This document shows, piece after piece, positions 17,313-25,364 of a stretch of 64,000 bases of DNA. Positions within the stretch are counted from its first letter, which is position 1; each line of letters starts with the position of its first letter. Made by a program: the position numbers and the translations under genes. This stretch comes from SVTX01 sp045538195 (GTDB taxonomy: Bacteria; Bacillota; Clostridia; Oscillospirales; CAG-272): assembly GCA_045538195.1 (NCBI GenBank), contig JAZSRA010000085.1, positions 34,260-98,259 of the forward strand, written 5' to 3'. A model generated the notes under the pieces. It saw only the letters and a list, made by a program, of their open reading frames with translations, searched no databases and was not told the origin of the DNA.

Positions 17313-18704
17313 ATGGATTTAAGCAAATGTCAGATATTTACCCCTCCACATATAGTTAAATATATGCTTGATAAAATTGATTATACAAGCAATGTTTTTG
17401 GAAAAAAGATAATTGATAACTCGTGTGGTACGGGGAACATTTTGGTTGAAGTAGTTGAGAGATTTATTATGGATGCCAAGAAATCAAGAAAACATAATAA
17501 AACCATAAAAAAAGAATTAGAATCATGCATATTTGGCTATGATATAGATCCTAAAATGGTTGATGATTGCATTAAAAATTTGAATAATGTAGCACTACGT
17601 TTTGGCTTTTTAGATATTCAGTGGAACATCCATTGTCAAGACGGTCTTTACATTGAGGGTGAGTTTGACTTTGTTATCGGTAATCCACCGTACATTTCGT
17701 ATTTGGACCTTGATCAAGATGCGCGCTTAAAAACCAAAGAAAATTTCAAATCTTGCAGTATTGGTAAATTCGACTATTCATACGCATTTATAGAAAAGGG
17801 ACTGCAGATTCTAAAAAGCAATGGGAAAATGGCAATGATAACTCCGGCAAACATGTTTAAAACAGTATTTGCTGAAACATTGAGAAGCACTATCAAGTCT
17901 GAATTGACACACATCGTTGATTGCTCTGCTGCAAATGTTTTCGACGAGGTATTAACAACTCCTGCCATTACCATCTATGAAAAAGGTAATGAATCAAACG
18001 TTTTGATCTATCAGGAGATGAATGAAAACCAAATAGAAAACGAAACGGTTATTGAAAAGCAATCGTTGTCTGGCAAATGGAACTTCACCTCTTACATTGA
18101 ATCAGGAGAGCGTCGATTTGGAGACTCTTTTAAGGCATCAAATTGTATAGCGACTTTGGCAAATAAAATTTTCATTCATACTGTTAATGACAAAGGGGAT
18201 TTGGATATTGATGTTGAAGATGAAGCTCTAAAAGAAACAAAAAGTCCTAAATCAGAACAGTTTGGAATAAAGCAAAAAATAATATTTCCATATTACTACG
18301 AGAATGACGAGTTAAAGAATTATACAGAAGACGAGATCACCCAAAAGTATCCCAAATTAATGGCGTTTATGTCTTCAAAAAAGGAAGCTCTCACCAGTAG
18401 GGATTCAGACAAAAATGCACAGTGGTATGAATATGGACGCTCTCAGGCGTTAAGGCATATCAATCAACGCAAATTAATGATTTCCACGATAATAACTAAA
18501 GTTGTAAGAGTGTATGACTTGGATAGTAGTGTTGTACCGTATTCAGGAATATATATCATTCCTCGTGACAATGCTTCATTAGATGATGCAAAGTTAATAT
18601 TGCAGACAAAAAGATTCTATGAATATCTGTTGACCAAAGGCGTGAAAGTTAGCGGTGATTCCATCAGAATTTCTTCCAAAGACGTAGAAGAATATAGATA
18701 TTAA
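17313..18704 (+). CDS. N6-adenine DNA methyltransferase, gamma class (Eco57I/TaqI-like)
   Basis: 463 aa. SAM motif IIDNSCGTGNIL at about 33-44 precedes catalytic NPPY at about 124-127, the gamma-class order, with FTPPHIVKYML at the N-terminus as in TaqI/Eco57I-type enzymes. The C-terminal half is a probable target-recognition region. Start ATG 17313 has only a weak RBS (GAG 5 nt before). It is 53 bp after the GIY-YIG gene and 11 bp before the GHKL gene. I infer that it is the self-marking methylase of the downstream GHKL/receiver/HNH cassette, distinct from the type III Mod. This region is visibly AT-richer than res. Confidence 0.85.
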   Translation: MDLSKCQIFTPPHIVKYMLDKIDYTSNVFGKKIIDNSCGTGNILVEVVERFIMDAKKSRKHNKTIKKELESCIFGYDIDPKMVDDCIKNLNNVALRFGFLDIQWNIHCQDGLYIEGEFDFVIGNPPYISYLDLDQDARLKTKENFKSCSIGKFDYSYAFIEKGLQILKSNGKMAMITPANMFKTVFAETLRSTIKSELTHIVDCSAANVFDEVLTTPAITIYEKGNESNVLIYQEMNENQIENETVIEKQSLSGKWNFTSYIESGERRFGDSFKASNCIATLANKIFIHTVNDKGDLDIDVEDEALKETKSPKSEQFGIKQKIIFPYYYENDELKNYTEDEITQKYPKLMAFMSSKKEALTSRDSDKNAQWYEYGRSQALRHINQRKLMISTIITKVVRVYDLDSSVVPYSGIYIIPRDNASLDDAKLILQTKRFYEYLLTKGVKVSGDSIRISSKDVEEYRY

Positions 18705-18715
18705 GGAGATTTTAT

Positions 18716-20980
18716 ATGGCTAAAATACCTTTTAATGTTGATGCAAATACGGCCCGATTGATTGGACGAGAAAATGTTTCTAAATCGGATGGCGCCATTA
18801 TTGAAATAATAAAAAACGCCTATGATGCTGATGCTACTCTTTGCGCTCTCTATTATGATGTAGATAATCAAAAATTATGGATTGTTGACAACGGTTGCGG
18901 AATGGATGAGGACATTGTCAAAAAGCACTGGATGTCCATAGGATTCTCCGATAAAGATGTTGAACTAAAATCTGAAAAAGGCAGAATTAAGACTGGTGCT
19001 AAAGGTATCGGAAGATTCGCATTAGATAGATTAGGTGCGGATTGCACCATGTATACATATAATGGCGGTAATCATATAATTTGGCATGTAAACTGGGAAC
19101 AATTTGTCCGAGGTGTAAACATTAATGATGTATACGCTGATTTGGAAAATTCGAATTTTGTAGAAAGCGGACTTTTTGAAAAAATAGGAAACAATGATTT
19201 CAAAAATCTTGTTGTGAATGGTTTCAAAACTGGAACAGTTTTTGAAATTAGCGAATTGCGCGATACTTGGGATGAAACATTTTTTAAAAGATTAAAAAAC
19301 AATTTGTCATCATTAATCCCCCCAAGTCTTAGCAATTCATTCAAGGTATACTTATACAATAAAGAAACTACAACTGATGAAGCTCGAATTGTTTCTGAAC
19401 TGCTGACATCCTATGATTATGCCGTAGACTTTGATGTTTCAAAAAATGGCGATGTTAAAATAAGTGTATTTAGAAACGAAGTGGAATTCGGTGCAAAATT
19501 TGATTACGTTATCAACAATGCCGGATTTAATGACAAGGATAAGGATTATTTTAATGGTGAACCTATAGTTTTTCACAAAAACGTGAAAGAACTCCATGTG
19601 GGTATTACTGATGACACTCCATATAGGTTGGGGGCTTTCTCCGGTAAAATTTGCTTCTATAAAATCGTAGCTCAGGAAAAAAATGAGCAAAAGTATTATT
19701 ACAAACCTTTTGAGCATCGTAAGTCTCTGATAAAAAAATATGGAGGAATAAAAATTTACAGGGATGGATTCCGTGTTAGACCTTATGGTGAAAGCGGGAC
19801 TCCTCAATTTGATTGGCTACTTTTATCTGCGCGTCATTATGTTTCGGCTTATCCTGTAGGTTCAAAGTTTGGTAATTGGACAGCCGATTCTTCGCAAGTT
19901 ATTGGTGAAATCAATATTTCTCGCCTTAATGAAACATTGAATGATCAGGCTAACAGAGAAGGTATTTTTGAAGATAAAGACTTTGAGCTTTTCAAAAAAT
20001 TAATTGTTAGCATTCTTTCATATTTGGAATCAGATCGTCAAAGCGTTATGCGCAAATTGAGTGATTTGTGGGATAGAGATAATCAGTCTCAAAAGGCAGA
20101 AAATGATATTAAGGATAAATATGAAAGATATAAAAAATCAAAAGAAGAAAACGCAGAAAAAGAAGGAGCAAAGTCGGAAAAGGCAGAAAAAGATGATGAA
20201 TATGTTCACGTAGAGGACGCTCAGAAAGCCATAGAGGGCAAAGAGGCTCAAATCAGCGATTTGGAAGATGAAAACAGACTTTTGCGCTCCTTGGCAACTA
20301 CAGGTATTGCAATTAATACCTATATGCATGAAATTAGGGCTTTGATTCATGATCTCAAGATGAACTCAAAAAGAGCAAGCGAGGCGTATAGAATTAGAAA
20401 CAATATTGAAGAAGCAGTTGCTTCCATAAATGAAGTGCGTAGTGTTACCAAGGACTTTGAATCTTGGTTCCAAGTTACTATTGGAAGTACTCGCGCAGAC
20501 AAACGTACTCGACAGAAAGTGAATGTAGTCGACCTTGTATCCAAATGTATTGAGTCTTGGAAAAAATCTTTAGGTGATGATATTGAATTTGAAACTCTTT
20601 TTAGCGAAGAAGAAATATATTTGGTTTGCTTCCCATATGAAATCGAATCGATTCTTCACAATCTGATTTCCAATTCGTTCAAATCATTCAAGCGAGGAAA
20701 TATCACAAACAAAAAAATATCTGTAACTGTGACGTTTGCCGACGAAAAAATAAAGATTAGTTATAGAGATAACGGGGAGGGATTATTGCCCGAATTTAAG
20801 GATAATCCGGATATTATTTTGAAGCAAATGGTCACAGGAGATATTGTGAACGGTCAAAAACAAGGTACAGGCTTAGGCATGTGGATTGTAAACAACATAA
20901 TTTCGGATTATAAGGGAAAAATAGATTTAACTAAAAATATAAAATCCGAGAGCGGCTTCTATATCGATATAATAATTTAG
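18716..20980 (+). CDS. Dual GHKL ATPase: MORC/Hsp90-like N-domain + histidine-kinase-like C-domain
   Basis: 754 aa. N-terminal GHKL ATPase: Glu30 and Asn34 in IIEIIKNAYDADA, IVDNGCGMD (Asp58), TGAKGIGRFALD (about 92-103). Residues 250-430 resemble the transducer region of MutL/MORC-like proteins. A charged coiled coil follows (about 455-530), then a DHp-like helix with His538 in YMHEIRALIHD, then HATPase_c: HNLISNSF (Asn653), RDNGEG (Asp685), GTGLGMWIVNN (about 717). No signal peptide or membrane segment. It starts 12 bp after the methylase; GGAG precedes ATG. GHKL ATPases of MutL/MORC type are known in restriction operons; the added kinase-like half and the receiver gene next to it suggest phosphotransfer signalling. 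Confidence 0.8.
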   Translation: MAKIPFNVDANTARLIGRENVSKSDGAIIEIIKNAYDADATLCALYYDVDNQKLWIVDNGCGMDEDIVKKHWMSIGFSDKDVELKSEKGRIKTGAKGIGRFALDRLGADCTMYTYNGGNHIIWHVNWEQFVRGVNINDVYADLENSNFVESGLFEKIGNNDFKNLVVNGFKTGTVFEISELRDTWDETFFKRLKNNLSSLIPPSLSNSFKVYLYNKETTTDEARIVSELLTSYDYAVDFDVSKNGDVKISVFRNEVEFGAKFDYVINNAGFNDKDKDYFNGEPIVFHKNVKELHVGITDDTPYRLGAFSGKICFYKIVAQEKNEQKYYYKPFEHRKSLIKKYGGIKIYRDGFRVRPYGESGTPQFDWLLLSARHYVSAYPVGSKFGNWTADSSQVIGEINISRLNETLNDQANREGIFEDKDFELFKKLIVSILSYLESDRQSVMRKLSDLWDRDNQSQKAENDIKDKYERYKKSKEENAEKEGAKSEKAEKDDEYVHVEDAQKAIEGKEAQISDLEDENRLLRSLATTGIAINTYMHEIRALIHDLKMNSKRASEAYRIRNNIEEAVASINEVRSVTKDFESWFQVTIGSTRADKRTRQKVNVVDLVSKCIESWKKSLGDDIEFETLFSEEEIYLVCFPYEIESILHNLISNSFKSFKRGNITNKKISVTVTFADEKIKISYRDNGEGLLPEFKDNPDIILKQMVTGDIVNGQKQGTGLGMWIVNNIISDYKGKIDLTKNIKSESGFYIDIII

Positions 20981-20991
20981 AGGTGATATAT

Positions 20992-21630
20992 ATGTGTACG
21001 TATCGAATTGGTTATTTTGATGACGAAAACCGAGAATATGATAATTACAAGGTGGATTTTGAATATCATAATATCGAATTGGTCAAGGTATCCGATATTG
21101 AAACAAAAGCACAACTAAGAGAATATATTCTTAGTGAAAAACTGGATGCGATTATTATTGATTATGATCTTTCAAAAATTCACCATGAAGAGTTGGTGGA
21201 CGGAAATTCTCTTGTTAGATATTTGAATATTGAAATACCTGATTTTCCATCCATCATTTTAACAAGTTTTGCTGCAGACAGTAGAAATGAAAATACGGTA
21301 ATTAATGCACTTATATTAGATAGAGATATAATGACCAATGATGTTGATGGTCCGGAGTATGCTGATTTCATAAAAACTATTGTTAATTTGATTACAGTTT
21401 TTCACAAAAGACTTTCCCTCAATGTTGATGAATATCAATCTCTGATATTCAAACGCAATAATAGAGAAAGATTGACGCCTATTGAAGAACAACGATTGAT
21501 TAATCTTTATAAGATTCTGTTTGCATATGATTTGATCGATGAGATTAATCCGATGCTTTTAACCCCTTCTTTGGGCGAAAAGCTTGATAAAGTTTTGGAT
21601 AGCATCAAGAAACTGACTGAGGAACAATAA
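20992..21630 (+). CDS. Degenerate receiver-domain (response-regulator-like) protein
   Basis: 212 aa from ATG 20992 (AGGTGA 5 nt upstream). The first about 125 residues look like a REC domain: acidic pocket YFDDE (Asp10, Asp11), phosphoacceptor Asp57 at the end of strand 3 in AIIIDYD, and the switch residue Thr91 in IILTSF. The canonical Lys-Pro of strand 5 is not evident (LILDRDIM occupies the place), so phosphorylation chemistry may be altered. The C-terminal about 85 residues are helical and not a recognised DNA-binding domain. It lies 11 bp after the GHKL kinase-like gene and 4 bp before the HNH gene, and is the likely link between them. Confidence 0.75.
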   Translation: MCTYRIGYFDDENREYDNYKVDFEYHNIELVKVSDIETKAQLREYILSEKLDAIIIDYDLSKIHHEELVDGNSLVRYLNIEIPDFPSIILTSFAADSRNENTVINALILDRDIMTNDVDGPEYADFIKTIVNLITVFHKRLSLNVDEYQSLIFKRNNRERLTPIEEQRLINLYKILFAYDLIDEINPMLLTPSLGEKLDKVLDSIKKLTEEQ

Positions 21631-21634
21631 AAAT

Positions 21635-22216
21635 ATGAGAGTACACGGGACGTTAAAAATCAAAAGAAGATCCTTAGAAATAACAAATTGGAAAATGCAC
21701 AAGGCCGAATTAGAGGAAGACTTTTTCGGCATTTGTGGATACTGCGGAAAACATTTTAAGGCAACGCTTTGTGATAGCCAAATAGAACACTTTATACCAA
21801 AAAAGAAATATCCAGAATATGAAAATAAGTATAGCAATCTTATTTTGGCGTGCAAGGTTTGCAACAACAAAAAAAGAAGCGATTGGCCAAGTAAGGATCC
21901 TTCAAAAAATATTACAGATGATGGCAAGAAAGGATATGTAGATCCTACAACCGATGAATTCGATGATCACTTAGAGAGAAGACCTGACGGAAATATTGAC
22001 GGGAAAACATCTGTTGGAAAATATATGGTGAAGCGTTTCGGCTTTAGCTACCGCCCTATAAGTGAAAATCAAAAAATCAAAGAATTATATGATGCGATTC
22101 AACTACTTCGAGCAAAAAAAGAGCAAGGAGATTCTTCATATGACACCGAACGATTCAATGATTTATTGTTGGCTTGCGAAGATTTAAGGCAACAAATACA
22201 TATGAAAAAGGAGTAG
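21635..22216 (+). CDS. HNH endonuclease
   Basis: 193 aa. Zinc-stabilised HNH motif: CGYC (Cys34, Cys37), QIEHFIPKK (Glu51-His52), YSNLILACKVCNNKK (Asn68, Cys73, Cys76, Asn77). This layout is like McrA and the PtuB-type HNH effectors of Septu and retron systems. The C-terminal 100 residues are helical. It is the last gene before the operon terminator and probably the nuclease effector of the methylase/GHKL/receiver cassette. The upstream RBS is poor (start 4 bp after the previous stop), which suggests translational coupling and low expression. Confidence 0.85.
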   Translation: MRVHGTLKIKRRSLEITNWKMHKAELEEDFFGICGYCGKHFKATLCDSQIEHFIPKKKYPEYENKYSNLILACKVCNNKKRSDWPSKDPSKNITDDGKKGYVDPTTDEFDDHLERRPDGNIDGKTSVGKYMVKRFGFSYRPISENQKIKELYDAIQLLRAKKEQGDSSYDTERFNDLLLACEDLRQQIHMKKE

Positions 22217-22250
22217 TTTTCAGTTACTACAATGACAAAACAAGCATAAG

Positions 22251-22280
22251 AGGATGGTTCAGCGCGAGCCGTCCTTTTTC
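22251..22280 (+). terminator. Terminator of the defense operon
   Basis: 10-bp stem AGGATGGTTC/GAGCCGTCCT (two G-U pairs), loop AGCGC, then TTTTTC. Confidence 0.85.
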
Positions 22281-22388
22281 TTCTGTGCATGACTTGTTAC
22301 TTAATTGATAACTCTTCAGTTTTTCTCTGGACTTCCACTCTCTTCTGTGGTATATTGTGTGTTACCAAAAGCCAAGGAGGTAACACAT

Positions 22389-22640
22389 ATGGCAAAGATT
22401 ACGGTTGAAGAATTGTTCTACGGCGACAAGTATGGTGTCATGGGCGAGGTGGTCAAGCAGGTATTTGCTCGACAAGATGAATTCATAGCGGCACCGCATA
22501 CGTTCCGAGAGCTTGAAATTGTCCGTCAGACCTTGATTGCTGTAGAGAAAATGAAAAAGAACGGTGACTGTATTGCCGAGGAAGAACTCGGGGATGCAGT
22601 CACCGTTTCTGTATGCGGAGGTTCTGATGAAAACGCTTGA
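22389..22640 (+). CDS. Small hypothetical protein, 83 aa
   Basis: Start ATG 22389 with AAGGAGG upstream. Charged helical protein beginning MAKITVEELFYGDKYG and ending in a short loop with Cys. Its start GDKYG echoes the following gene (LWYGNIS), and the two overlap by 14 bp, so they form a translationally coupled pair. Such small pairs are typical of Firmicute integrative elements and prophages. No function recognised. Confidence 0.65.
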   Translation: MAKITVEELFYGDKYGVMGEVVKQVFARQDEFIAAPHTFRELEIVRQTLIAVEKMKKNGDCIAEEELGDAVTVSVCGGSDENA

Positions 22641-22908
22641 CGAATTATGGTACGGCAACATCTCACCTTTCGAGCAATGCACTCGCGGTGACAAGCGCCT
22701 CAAAGAACTGCTGAAGCTGGTCGCCCGGAATCGCGAGGAACTGGACGGCACGCTTACGGACAAGCAGAAAGAAACGCTGGAAAAGTTTGAGGAGTGCATG
22801 AACGAGATGCACAGTATCACCGAGCGCGATGCCTTCTCCTACGGCTTCCGACTTGGAGTGCAGTTGATGGCTGAATCCTTCCTTCTGCCATTGGGTGAGG
22901 AAGAATAG
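22627..22908 (+). CDS. DUF6809-like small element protein
   Basis: 93 aa from ATG 22627 (GGAGG upstream), overlapping the previous gene by 14 bp. The sequence begins MKTLDELWYGNISPFEQ and contains FSYGFRLGVQLMAE, which match my memory of DUF6809 proteins common in Clostridial prophages and integrative elements. The function of that family is unknown. Confidence 0.65.
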   Translation: MKTLDELWYGNISPFEQCTRGDKRLKELLKLVARNREELDGTLTDKQKETLEKFEECMNEMHSITERDAFSYGFRLGVQLMAESFLLPLGEEE

Positions 22909-22919
22909 TTAATTACGGA

Positions 22920-23260
22920 AAAATCGTTTTTATGGTTCGAATTCGTGCTAAAAACAGCGTTTTTGGAACTATAAAAACGAAATTTCCGTTTTTATAGTAT
23001 TTTCGATACAAGCAATAACCCACGTGTGACCGCCCAAAACCGCCCGTGTGGCGGTTTTAGCGTTGAGCCAAGCAAGTATGCCTCCGCGCAAAGTATGTGC
23101 CAAAACAGGGGATTCACCCCCTGTTTTGGAGATTTAATATAGGGGGTGGTACGTTTACCCTCGGAAACGATTTGCGCCTCCAAAACCCAAGGTGTACCCA
23201 CGCTTTCAGAAACCTGTAAGCGATATTTTCGGGGGAGGTGGAGAATCAAAAACTGGACCG
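22920..23260. repeat. Gene-free stretch rich in perfect hairpins
   Basis: No ORF with an RBS is visible. Structures seen: CGTTTTTATGGTTC pairing with GAACTATAAAAACG (22926-22980), AAAACCGCC/GGCGGTTTT (23036-23058, terminator-like), and a perfect 12-bp stem CCAAAACAGGGG/CCCCTGTTTTGG (23100-23129). It lies between two transcription units of the mobile element and could contain terminators, an oriT-like region or an operator array. Confidence 0.5.
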
Positions 23261-23273
23261 CTGAAGTCAAAGA

Positions 23274-23347
23274 AAACGGTTTGTGGAAATTAACGAAACA
23301 AAAAGTTTCAAAAACCTATTGACAAACCGTTTACGATATGTTATAAT
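23274..23347 (+). promoter_or_regulatory. Promoter and operator of the LexA-like repressor
   Basis: TTGACA (23319-23324), 17-bp spacer, TATAAT (23342-23347). A perfect 11-bp inverted repeat AAACGGTTTGT/ACAAACCGTTT (23274-23284, 23322-23332) has its right arm over the -35 and spacer, fitting autorepression. The sequence around the -35 (23306-23327) is identical to that at the recA promoter. Confidence 0.75.
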
Positions 23348-23387
23348 AACAGAACAAAGAGTTCCGATATGGATTTGAGGTGTCGTT

Positions 23388-23999
23388 ATGAGAGTCATGA
23401 GTGAAGAAAAACTGAATAAGCTCGCAAAGTTTATCAAGCAGTACGCGAGAGAGAATAACGGTGCTTCCCCCGGACTTGCCGACATCATGGATTACATGGG
23501 TATGGTCAAGTCCACGGCGTACAGACACATATTGGAGCTTGAAAAGCGTGGACTTATTTCCTATTCGGGCAAGAAGACATTGGACGCGCCATTGCAGAAA
23601 AAGATGCGTTGCAACTTTTGCAGGATCCCTCTTGTGGGTATGATCGTCTGCGGAACACCCGACGAGCAAGAGGAACACATTACAGGTTACCTCGCCGTTC
23701 CCGAAGAATGGATTGACGGAGAATGCTTCCTTCTTGAAGCCTACGGCGATTCCATGGTGGATATCGGCATTGACGAGGGTGATTTGATTCTCGTGAAAAA
23801 GACCGAGACCGCCAGCACAGGCGATGTGGTTGTTGCCCTTACCGAGAGAGGTAATACCCTCAAGCGTTTGTTCTGGGAAAACGGCAGACCGCGCCTCCAC
23901 GCTGAAAACAGCACTTACACCGAAGATAAAATCGATTATTACCCCGAAGAATTGACGGTTCAAGGCATCGCCTTGAAGGTCATCAAGGATATCAGATAA
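23388..23999 (+). CDS. LexA/CI-like repressor with S24 self-cleavage domain
   Basis: 203 aa, RBS GAGGTG before ATG 23388. N-terminal winged helix (residues about 8-60; SPGLADIMDYMGMVKSTAYRH). The S24 peptidase domain has the probable cleavage dipeptide Cys-Gly in MIVCGTPDEQ, the nucleophile Ser in AYGDSMVDIGI and the Lys in NTLKRLF. This is the SOS-cleavable type: RecA filament would trigger self-cleavage and derepress the element. It lies inside the mobile element, next to a small zinc-ribbon gene, so it is more likely the element's induction switch than the host LexA. Confidence 0.85.
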   Translation: MRVMSEEKLNKLAKFIKQYARENNGASPGLADIMDYMGMVKSTAYRHILELEKRGLISYSGKKTLDAPLQKKMRCNFCRIPLVGMIVCGTPDEQEEHITGYLAVPEEWIDGECFLLEAYGDSMVDIGIDEGDLILVKKTETASTGDVVVALTERGNTLKRLFWENGRPRLHAENSTYTEDKIDYYPEELTVQGIALKVIKDIR

Positions 24000-24010
24000 C
24001 GGAGTATGCT

Positions 24011-24232
24011 ATGAATAACCGAAAAATACCGATTGGCTTCTGTCCCTCCTGCAATCGCGCTGTCGTTTATTCTGATGACGGACGGGACAAAAAAGACATT
24101 CGCGTCATCTTTGCCGACGAGAATTATCACGGCAAGACACAGCTATGCGCGAAATGCAAATCCATGTACGCTGTGATTGAAAAGCCCAAAGTGGCAATGG
24201 GCTACGTAGCGATTCCCATCGTTACGATGTAA
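24011..24232 (+). CDS. Small zinc-ribbon protein, 73 aa
   Basis: Begins 11 bp after the repressor stop with GGAG upstream. Two Cys-x2-Cys pairs (FCPSCNR and LCAKCKS) about 40 residues apart predict one zinc ribbon. Probably co-transcribed with the repressor. Function not recognised. Confidence 0.65.
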   Translation: MNNRKIPIGFCPSCNRAVVYSDDGRDKKDIRVIFADENYHGKTQLCAKCKSMYAVIEKPKVAMGYVAIPIVTM

Positions 24233-24253
24233 TATTACGAAGTAATAGATAAT

Positions 24254-24356
24254 TGAAAGTGAGCCATCCTCCCGGCTGTGAATTCGGGAGATCAGGGTGA
24301 GTATCAGATTTATCACAGAGCCAAGCTCTGTCTTATTCTGATGCTCACCTTTTTTA
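24254..24356 (+). ncRNA. Unassigned structured RNA, copy 1
   Basis: 5' module GTGAGCCATCCTCCCG with a hairpin TCCCG/CGGGA and loop GCTGTGAATT. The 3' module is a 13-bp stem GGTGAGTATCAGA/TCTGATGCTCACC enclosing a second hairpin ACAGAGC/GCTCTGT, followed by T6. A second copy at 25365-25547 keeps the same frame with a compensatory base-pair change. It lies between the zinc-ribbon gene and the barnase gene. I do not recognise a known RNA family. Confidence 0.7.
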
Positions 24357-24401
24357 TTTCATTTTAGAAAGAAGGAATGCCTATTGAATGTTCAAAAGTG
24401 A

Positions 24402-24430
24402 TTGAATTATTAACAACTTTATAGTATAAT
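24402..24430 (+). promoter_or_regulatory. Promoter of the barnase-like gene
   Basis: TTGAAT (24402-24407), 17-bp spacer, TATAAT (24425-24430), 13 bp before ATG 24444. Confidence 0.7.
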
Positions 24431-24443
24431 AAAAGGAGAATGT

Positions 24444-25018
24444 ATGAGTGAAAAAAATATAATTGATACTGCAATTAATAATATACTTCAAGATAGAGAA
24501 TTGTATGGTGATAGCTTAAAATGGGCAAATTGGATGTCCAAATTAACCTTATTTACCTGTTTGTACTGTGCGCAACAACATGGGAAAATCGTTGACATTT
24601 CAACACTTGAAAACAAAACCGAAGTAAATGCACATAAAAATTGTCAATGTGAATATGTTCCTATGAGAGCTAAAAATGCAGGAACAGCAACCAATCAAGG
24701 TATAAACGGCTTAGATGTATATTTGATGAAATACTGGAAATTACCCGATTACTATGTAACCAAAGAAGTAGCCAAAAGCGCCGGTTGGGTAAGTTGGAAA
24801 GGCAACTTAGACGATGTATTGCCCACGAGTATGATAGGTGGAAATGTATATAAAAATAGAGATGGTAAATTGCCGCAAGCTAATGGGCGTATTTGGTATG
24901 AGGCGGATATAAATTATGACGGGGCTTTAGAAGTCGTCATAGAATATTGTTCTCTAATGATGGATTGATTTTTGCAAGCTATGATCACTATCAGACATTT
25001 TATGAAATAACAAATTAA
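24444..25018 (+). pseudogene. Barnase-family ribonuclease toxin, interrupted by a frameshift
   Basis: The open frame ends at 24968 after 174 aa. It has an N-terminal Cys/His cluster (FTCLYC, NCQC) like phage minor-head or polymorphic-toxin linkers. Next comes a clear barnase domain: WKGNLDDV, NRDGKLP, GRIWYEADINY with the catalytic Glu. The conserved end is missing from this frame but present in the next one, GFRSRHRILFSNDGLIF then DHYQTFYEI, ending at TAA 25018. Restoring it needs one extra base at the G4 run 24921-24924. It is either an inactivated toxin, a slippage-controlled gene or a homopolymer sequencing error. The RBS AGGAG is good and barstar follows. Confidence 0.8.
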
Positions 25019-25028
25019 GGAGAAAATT

Positions 25029-25355
25029 ATGTACGAATTTAAAGAGCTATATACAATAGATTTTTCGAATGTTACATACTATATGGAAGTACACCCTATT
25101 ATTCAAAAGGCGTTGAATTTTCCGGAGTACTATGGTGGTAGTTTAGATGCGTTGTGGGATTGTCTTACCGATATGGTGGGGAGACCTGTTCACATTGAGA
25201 TTATCGGTCTGGAAGTGATTGAAAGAAAATTCGGAGAGTACGCAAAAAAGCTTATCGATACATTCAAAGAGTTTAAACATTATGACAATGACAAGTATTC
25301 ACACGAAATACAAATTGAAATCGTAAGTGGTGAAACAAGGGTTTCGTTACGATAA
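25029..25355 (+). CDS. Barstar-family ribonuclease inhibitor
   Basis: 108 aa, RBS AAGGAG before ATG 25029. The motif FPEYYGGSLDALWDCLTDMV is the barstar core (helix with the Asp that plugs the barnase active site). It lies 10 bp after the barnase frame end, so the pair forms a toxin-immunity unit. It still looks intact although the toxin frame is broken. Confidence 0.9.
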   Translation: MYEFKELYTIDFSNVTYYMEVHPIIQKALNFPEYYGGSLDALWDCLTDMVGRPVHIEIIGLEVIERKFGEYAKKLIDTFKEFKHYDNDKYSHEIQIEIVSGETRVSLR

Positions 25356-25364
25356 ATAACAATC

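Noticed and set aside
9113..22216. CRISPR array or cas genes in the defense region
   Set aside because: No regularly spaced repeats and no Cas motifs; the helicase is the type III Res subunit.
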